In this document: positions 59,460 through 64,000 of the stretch, in pieces
Layout: each line of letters begins with the position of its first letter
Numbering within the stretch: position 1 is the stretch's first letter
Assembly: GCA_025808415.1 (NCBI GenBank)
Contig: CP075525.1
Coordinates: forward strand, 1,783,501-1,847,500
Direction: 5' to 3'
Length of the DNA: 64,000 nt
Source: Cyclobacteriaceae bacterium
Lineage (GTDB): Bacteria; Bacteroidota; Bacteroidia; Cytophagales; Cyclobacteriaceae
The notes under the pieces: model-generated
Seen by the model: the letters and a program-made list of their open reading frames with translations, nothing else
The model's database searches: none
What the model was told of the DNA's origin: nothing
Position numbers and translations under genes: made by a program

Positions 59460-59521
59460 TTTTTATAGGAGTTTCCATTTAGTCCTGAATTTTAAATCCG
59501 TTAAGTACGCGTATTTACCTT

Positions 59522-59584
59522 ACCGCAGAGGCGCAATGACGCAAAGTAAGTGCGATTTCTTTGCGACTTAGCGTCATTGCGGTT
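59522..59584. repeat. CGCA palindromic element, 8-bp period
   Basis: The left side has CGCA at 8-bp spacing (59524, 59532, 59540: CCGCAGAGGCGCAATGACGCAAAG). The right side (59560-59583) is its imperfect reverse complement (CTTTGCGAC...GTCATTGCGG). The two arms match at about 16 of 24 positions. It lies in the 228-bp gap between DUF4136 and smc; the rest of that gap holds the smc terminator. Confidence 0.7.
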
Positions 59585-59638
59585 TCTAAGATCTACCGAA
59601 TCCTAAATGCTTGTTAAAGCTAACCCGGTAAATAAAAA

Positions 59639-59666
59639 ATGGCTACGGGTTTTATCACGTAGCCAT
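59639..59666 (-). terminator. Intrinsic terminator after smc
   Basis: ATGGCTACG / CGTAGCCAT, a perfect 9-bp stem with a 10-nt loop. On the minus strand it is followed by ATTTTTTATT, giving a U tract. It lies 22 bp after the smc stop. Confidence 0.85.
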
Positions 59667-59687
59667 CTGATTTATGTCAGGAAGTAC

Positions 59688-62600
59688 TTAGGCCAGTTCG
59701 CGTAAATCTACTGGTACTACTTTAGAAACACCCTTCTCTACCATGGTGATTCCGTAAATCACATCCGTAGAAGTCATGGTGCGCTTGTTGTGGGTAACGA
59801 TCACAAACTGTGAGTCCTTGCTGAAGCTGCGAATGATGTTATTGAATTTATCAATGTTGGCATCATCCAGCGGAGCATCCACTTCATCGAAAATACAGAA
59901 GGGCGCAGGCTTCAATAAATACATGGAGAATAGAAGGGCTGTTGCTGTAAGGGTTTTTTCTCCACCTGAAAGCTGGTTAATGGTTAACGGACGCTTGCCT
60001 TTCGGTTTCGCGATAATGTCAATTTCTGATTCCAGCGGACTATTCGGATCGGCTAGTTTCAAATCACAATCATCTTCTTCATTGAACAGTGAACGGAATA
60101 CCCGCTTGAAGTGATCGCGAATCTGGTTGAAAGCCTCCATAAATGTAATGCTGGCGGCACCTTCAATTTCCTGAATAGTATTTAACAACGATTCTTTGGC
60201 TTTCGCGAGATCTTCCTTCTGAGCGATGATGAAGTCGTTGCGCTCTTTAATTTCTGTGTAAGCTTCCATGGCCATGGGGTTGATAGGTCCCATGTTATCC
60301 AGGCGTTCGCGAATGCGCGAAACATCGTTGCGCAGTTTCTCCTCACTCAACGTTGCCAGTGCTTCATTTTCTTCCGGAGTGGTTTGCTGAGTAACGGAAT
60401 CGAGGTCAATATTAAATTCAACCGAGAGACGTTCCTTCACCGAGTTCAGGTGAAGTTTACTTTCGCTGAGTTGGTTTTGCAACTCCATCAACAGGTTATC
60501 AATCGTATTGCGGGTATGTTGTACTTCACGCAAATCTTTTTCAACCTGATCGATGTTGCCGCGTGCTTCGTAATATTCTTTTTCAGCCTCACTCAATCCT
60601 TTTTCCATCTCATCCTTTTCGGCATACATGCCAATGAGTTCTGTGTCGTTGGTTTGGGTGGTTTCAATGATGTGCTTAACCTCGTCTTCGTTTTTTCTCA
60701 GTTCTTCAACGTTGAGTTCAATGCGCACACTGCTTTGCTCCATTGACTCTTTCTTAAAGCCGATTTCCTGATCAATGCTCTTGACACGGTTTTCCTGCTG
60801 ATGGAAGAAAATATTCTGTTCATTAAACGCTGCTGATTTTTGACTGAGCAACTCATTCTGAGCGGCAAGTCTTCCGGTGATCTCGGCAAAGCGCTCCTCT
60901 TGTGTTAATACAGCATGGTTAAGCTCAGCAGCTTTTGGCTTGAGTTCATCAAGCTCTTTTAACAGTGAATCAATTTTTTCAAGGATATCCTCCCTGCGCA
61001 AATCCGAATTGCTGAGCATTTGAGAGAACTGTTCACGCTTGGTGCGGAAGGAAACGTACTCTTCGTTAACCTGACGAATACCATTTTGCAGTTCTTCAAT
61101 CTCCTGGCGGATTTTCGTATTCCTTAATTTCTCAAGATCGCTTTGACGTTGAACGAGACTTTCACGGGTTTCATTCAATTTGCCGGTAAGCTCCTTAATT
61201 TCTTTCTCCAGTTTCTCGAGGTTCTTAGCCCTTCCGATTTTCTTTCCTTCAAACAACCCAACTGAACCACCCGAAAGACTGAATCTGCGTTTGGTAAGTT
61301 TGCCACTTTTGGTGATGAAGGTGTTGTCATCGTCAGTAGGTATTCCTTTAATATCGCCTTCGTAAACATAAACCCGATCAAGGATGTACGACATGAGTTT
61401 GCGATACTTCGGATCGAACTCAATAATTTGTGTAGCGGGGAAAGCATTGTCGTAAATGCGGGTAGGGGTGGGGTCAAATTTTTCGAAGGAATCAAGAATG
61501 AAAAAGTTGGCCTTGCCTTTAGAAGCATCACTTAAAATATTGATGGCCTCATATGCTTCCGCCTCATGCTCTACAATATAGTAGTTGAGGTAATTCTCTA
61601 AATAATTTTCAATCGGAACGCGATACTCTTCCGGACAGGTTAAAATATCGGAGAGTAGCGGAGCGTTTTTGGCGATTTTCTTTTTTAAGAATTTGATGGC
61701 TTCCGGAAAACCTTCCAGATTTTCAACTAATGATTTTGTCAGGTTGTATTCATTCTGGCGCGCATCTAATTTTCGGCCAATGGAGGTCATCTCTTCGCGT
61801 ATCATTTCTATGGTTTTTTCCATGGAATGAATCCGGCTTAGGTTGTCTTCCTCTTCTTTTCGTAAATTTTCAAGAGCTGTATTTCTGATATTGATCTCTT
61901 GCTGAAGTTCAACCAGTTTGTTTTCAAACTCAACAAGGCTTGCACTTTGCTTATTGGTATCCGTGGCTGTACGATCAAGTTCCTGTTTGAAGGAGCTTAC
62001 TTGTATTTCCCGAATCTCAACTGCTTTATTGGTTTGGAAGCTTTCTTCCTGTTTCTCGCGTTGCACCTGGCGAAGTGCATCTACTTCAGACTGCAGGGTG
62101 GCGGTAGCATTTTTCTGCTCTTCGTATTCTGACTTAAGAAGGTCAAGTTTCTGCGTTATCTCGGCAAGAATCTGACCGGCTGACTCTTTTTCGTTTTCCA
62201 GACTCTGAATGCTGAAACGTGCCCGCTCGTTGCTCTTCTTATCCTGTTCAATTTGTTCACGCAGGTTAGATGCACGGTCGTTGAGGTATTTTAATCGCTC
62301 ATTCTTGATTTGCTTCTCACTTTCGTAGTGCCTGATTTTGGCCACGAATTCATTAATCGCTTTTTGCCGAGCGGAAAGTGTTTTCTCTTTTGTAATCAAC
62401 TCCGCTTTTGCCTGTTCAATTTGTGCCTCTTTTTCTGCGGTATCGCTGGTCAGTGCAAGCTTGCGATCGTTTTCTTCCTGTATCTGCTTTTGCAGACTAT
62501 CATACTTTTGTTTTTGCTGGCTTACGACAACCTTGGCCAGGGTAACACTTTTCTCCTTATATTCTTCCTTAATCTTATAATAATTCTCCGTTTGCTTGGC

Positions 62601-63224
62601 CTGCTTTTCCAGGCTCTTCATGTTTTTTTCTATTTCGAAAAGCAAATCCTCAACCCGTTCAAGATCGGCATCAGTATCTTCAAGTTTCTTAAGCGTTTCT
62701 TTTTTGCGTTTTTTGAATTTTGAGATACCGGCAGCTTCTTCAAAAAGCATTCTGCGTGAGTGATCTTTATCGTTCAGCAGATCATCCACCATGCCCAACT
62801 CTATAATAGCATAGCTGTTGGAAGCAATGCCCGTATCCATGAATAGATTGGTAATGTCCTTTAGCCTGCAGGTTACCCCGTTTAGCAGGTATTCACTCTC
62901 ACCCGTGCGGTACAAGCGCCTGGTTATGGTTACCTGCGAGTATTCTGTCGGGAGTATATTTTTTGTGTTGTTGATGGTAAGCGAAACTTCGGCCATCTGA
63001 AGTGGGGAGCGCCCGCTGGTACCGTTAAAGATAACGTTCTCCATTTTTTCAGAGCGCAAAGCACTGGTTTTCTGCTCGCCCAGCACCCAGCGTATAGAGT
63101 CTACCACGTTGGATTTACCACAGCCGTTTGGCCCTACAATCCCGGTAATACCCTCATCAAAATTGATAACTATTTTATCGGCAAAACTCTTAAAACCTTT
63201 GATCTCCAGTTTGGCTAATTGCAT
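59688..63224 (-). CDS. smc: Chromosome segregation ATPase SMC
   Basis: About 1178 residues, the normal length. MQLAKLEIKGFKSFADK leads to Walker A GPNGCGKS (31-38). Two long coiled-coil arms flank a hinge (about residues 505-680, starting LSDILTCPEEYRVPIENYLE). The C-terminal head has the signature LSGGEKTLTATALLFSMY near residue 1086 and Walker B FCIFDEVDAPLDDAN near 1111. SMC organises and separates chromosomes with ScpAB. The Met at 63224 is fixed by the conserved start and by the promoter at 63268-63298; a longer frame would add a non-family, hydrophobic extension. Confidence 0.97.
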   Translation of the reverse strand: MQLAKLEIKGFKSFADKIVINFDEGITGIVGPNGCGKSNVVDSIRWVLGEQKTSALRSEKMENVIFNGTSGRSPLQMAEVSLTINNTKNILPTEYSQVTITRRLYRTGESEYLLNGVTCRLKDITNLFMDTGIASNSYAIIELGMVDDLLNDKDHSRRMLFEEAAGISKFKKRKKETLKKLEDTDADLERVEDLLFEIEKNMKSLEKQAKQTENYYKIKEEYKEKSVTLAKVVVSQQKQKYDSLQKQIQEENDRKLALTSDTAEKEAQIEQAKAELITKEKTLSARQKAINEFVAKIRHYESEKQIKNERLKYLNDRASNLREQIEQDKKSNERARFSIQSLENEKESAGQILAEITQKLDLLKSEYEEQKNATATLQSEVDALRQVQREKQEESFQTNKAVEIREIQVSSFKQELDRTATDTNKQSASLVEFENKLVELQQEINIRNTALENLRKEEEDNLSRIHSMEKTIEMIREEMTSIGRKLDARQNEYNLTKSLVENLEGFPEAIKFLKKKIAKNAPLLSDILTCPEEYRVPIENYLENYLNYYIVEHEAEAYEAINILSDASKGKANFFILDSFEKFDPTPTRIYDNAFPATQIIEFDPKYRKLMSYILDRVYVYEGDIKGIPTDDDNTFITKSGKLTKRRFSLSGGSVGLFEGKKIGRAKNLEKLEKEIKELTGKLNETRESLVQRQSDLEKLRNTKIRQEIEELQNGIRQVNEEYVSFRTKREQFSQMLSNSDLRREDILEKIDSLLKELDELKPKAAELNHAVLTQEERFAEITGRLAAQNELLSQKSAAFNEQNIFFHQQENRVKSIDQEIGFKKESMEQSSVRIELNVEELRKNEDEVKHIIETTQTNDTELIGMYAEKDEMEKGLSEAEKEYYEARGNIDQVEKDLREVQHTRNTIDNLLMELQNQLSESKLHLNSVKERLSVEFNIDLDSVTQQTTPEENEALATLSEEKLRNDVSRIRERLDNMGPINPMAMEAYTEIKERNDFIIAQKEDLAKAKESLLNTIQEIEGAASITFMEAFNQIRDHFKRVFRSLFNEEDDCDLKLADPNSPLESEIDIIAKPKGKRPLTINQLSGGEKTLTATALLFSMYLLKPAPFCIFDEVDAPLDDANIDKFNNIIRSFSKDSQFVIVTHNKRTMTSTDVIYGITMVEKGVSKVVPVDLRELA

Positions 63225-63267
63225 GAATAAATATCGCTTATTGTGGTTGTTGAAAAAATGAAGGCAG

Positions 63268-63298
63268 CAAAGATAAAATGAAAACCACATAAGCCAAG
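63268..63298 (-). promoter_or_regulatory. Promoter of smc
   Basis: Minus strand CTTG (63295-63298, containing TTG), 19 nt, TATCTTTG (63268-63275), an exact TAnnTTTG. Start codon 43 nt further on. Confidence 0.72.
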
Positions 63299-63367
63299 CA
63301 AGCCTGCCACAGGATGTTTGGATTGCGGTAAAACCCGTTAGAATGGTATAAATTCAAATATTTTGGA

Positions 63368-63375
63368 TACATTTG
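63368..63375 (+). promoter_or_regulatory. -7 promoter box of the 63382 gene
   Basis: TACATTTG, an exact TAnnTTTG, ending 6 nt before the ATG at 63382. No clear -33 box is seen at 19 nt. The geometry predicts a leaderless or almost leaderless transcript. Confidence 0.5.
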
Positions 63376-63381
63376 CTACGT

Positions 63382-63954
63382 ATGGATAACCTGCAATTCT
63401 GGCTTTATGTAATCATCGGGGTGATATACCTGATTACCCAAGTTAGAAAGAAAGCCAGGGAACAGGCCCCACCACCAAAGCGCCCTGCCCAGCGACAACA
63501 GCCTGCTGCGCCTCAGTTTAAACCGGAGCCACAACAGTCTTCCCCAAAGCCTATATCGTTCGAAGATTTGCTTCGGGAGATTACAGAAGCAAAAAAACCG
63601 AAGCAAGAAGGGCCGCCAACATACGCGCCCTACAAGCAACCCGAATATGTGGATTATGATGATGACTTGGAGGATGAAGAGGACGAGTACAAACCTGTAA
63701 TACCCGATTACCGGAAAACTGATCCGATATACCAGAAATACGAAGAAGCCAAGATTCATGATTATTCACGAGACTCCCTGGAGGAATCACTCAAGTTGGA
63801 AAATGTAAGTATGAAATACGGGAGGTTTACCGAGTTTGAGTCAGGGCAGCAGGGCGGTTCTGTTTTGCAAGGCTATGTTGATGATTTACGCGACCCGGAA
63901 GGGTTTAGAAAGGCCATAATCATGAGCGAAATATTAAACCGGAAGCATTTTTAA
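63382..63954 (+). CDS. Single-pass membrane hypothetical, divergent from smc
   Basis: 190 residues: an N-terminal membrane helix (LQFWLYVIIGVIYLITQV), a Pro/Gln-rich linker (KAREQAPPPKRPAQRQQP), then acidic segments (YVDYDDDLEDEEDEY) and a C-terminal folded-looking part ending DPEGFRKAIIMSEILNRKHF. The C-terminal helix looks conserved in Bacteroidota proteins of this kind, from memory only. No named family recognised. The cytoplasmic acidic tail beside smc invites a link to chromosome or envelope organisation, but only by position. Confidence 0.65.
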   Translation: MDNLQFWLYVIIGVIYLITQVRKKAREQAPPPKRPAQRQQPAAPQFKPEPQQSSPKPISFEDLLREITEAKKPKQEGPPTYAPYKQPEYVDYDDDLEDEEDEYKPVIPDYRKTDPIYQKYEEAKIHDYSRDSLEESLKLENVSMKYGRFTEFESGQQGGSVLQGYVDDLRDPEGFRKAIIMSEILNRKHF

Positions 63955-64000
63955 AACTTAAAAAATTGATTTTTTGCTTTAAATAGTACATGGATTGGGG

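Noticed and set aside
1..64000. tRNA, rRNA, riboswitch, prophage and IS elements
   Set aside because: No cloverleaf, rRNA segment, FMN-type riboswitch before ribE, integrase, transposase or phage genes could be recognised by reading; a covariance-model search was not possible.

Overview
The window looks like a chromosomal segment of a Bacteroidota bacterium, most likely in the Cytophagales/Cytophagia. The evidence is family content: DUF3098 between ftsX and uppP, an HYC_CC_PP protein, a head-GIN (DUF2807) protein, CHAT-TPR, 2TM-domain and four-helix-bundle (S23) proteins, a TonB-dependent receptor with a carboxypeptidase-regulatory N-domain, a delta-60 repeat protein with a type IX secretion C-terminus, and fused hisIE and hisB. 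Promoters also fit the Bacteroidetes consensus TTTG/TTG-N19ish-TAnnTTTG, with exact TAnnTTTG boxes in front of ftsX, hppA, trhO, smc and others. I see no rRNA, tRNA, IS element, prophage or CRISPR array; the segment is mostly ordinary core and near-core chromosome.

Layout. 1-7.4 kb (minus): uppP (partial), DUF3098, ftsX, an ECF sigma factor with its putative membrane anti-sigma, DUF2147, a K+-dependent membrane pyrophosphatase, a small hypothetical, an acyl-CoA thioesterase and pcm. 7.5-10.6 kb (plus): an HYC_CC_PP / HMA / TonB-receptor cluster that looks built for copper or another soft metal. 10.6-14.9 kb (minus): a surface lipoprotein, an outer-membrane protein and a secreted TPR-CHAT putative cysteine protease. 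15-21.8 kb (minus): M23 peptidase, mogA, trhO, a TPR/zinc-ribbon protein, an ACMSD-like amidohydrolase and a GMC dehydrogenase with its small subunit. 21.8-26.7 kb: a GH29 fucosidase, yidD, cysS, DUF72 and small proteins. 26.4-29.1 kb (minus): a membrane protein, a winged-helix regulator, an alpha/beta hydrolase and two membrane proteins, with a near-identical palindrome upstream of each of the two transcription units. 29.2-38.7 kb: M20 amidohydrolase, ribE, head-GIN protein, PAP2 phosphatase, ctlX, a sensor kinase, a flavoprotein lacking the family disulfide, and an iodotyrosine-deiodinase-like flavoenzyme.

38.7-46.5 kb (minus) is a complete his operon, hisG-D-C-B-(S23-like)-H-A-F-IE. It is preceded by a 25-codon leader ORF with five consecutive His codons, a strong intrinsic terminator and a segment able to form a competing antiterminator: a textbook-type attenuator. 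Every junction in this operon where genes do not overlap carries an array of degenerate 7-bp units. Similar 7-bp arrays occur in at least three other gaps of the window.

46.5-64 kb: DUF3592, a TPR lipoprotein, a 32-residue Lys-rich protein, DUF1080, the delta-60/T9SS protein, an alpha/beta hydrolase whose signal peptide is interrupted by a TAA, GNAT, LemA plus an M48 protease, TauE/SafE, a MacB-like permease, a thioesterase, DUF4136, smc, and a divergent membrane-anchored protein. The strongest findings are the his attenuator, the heptad arrays, the operator pair, the deiodinase-like enzyme, the disulfide-less flavoprotein and the CHAT operon.
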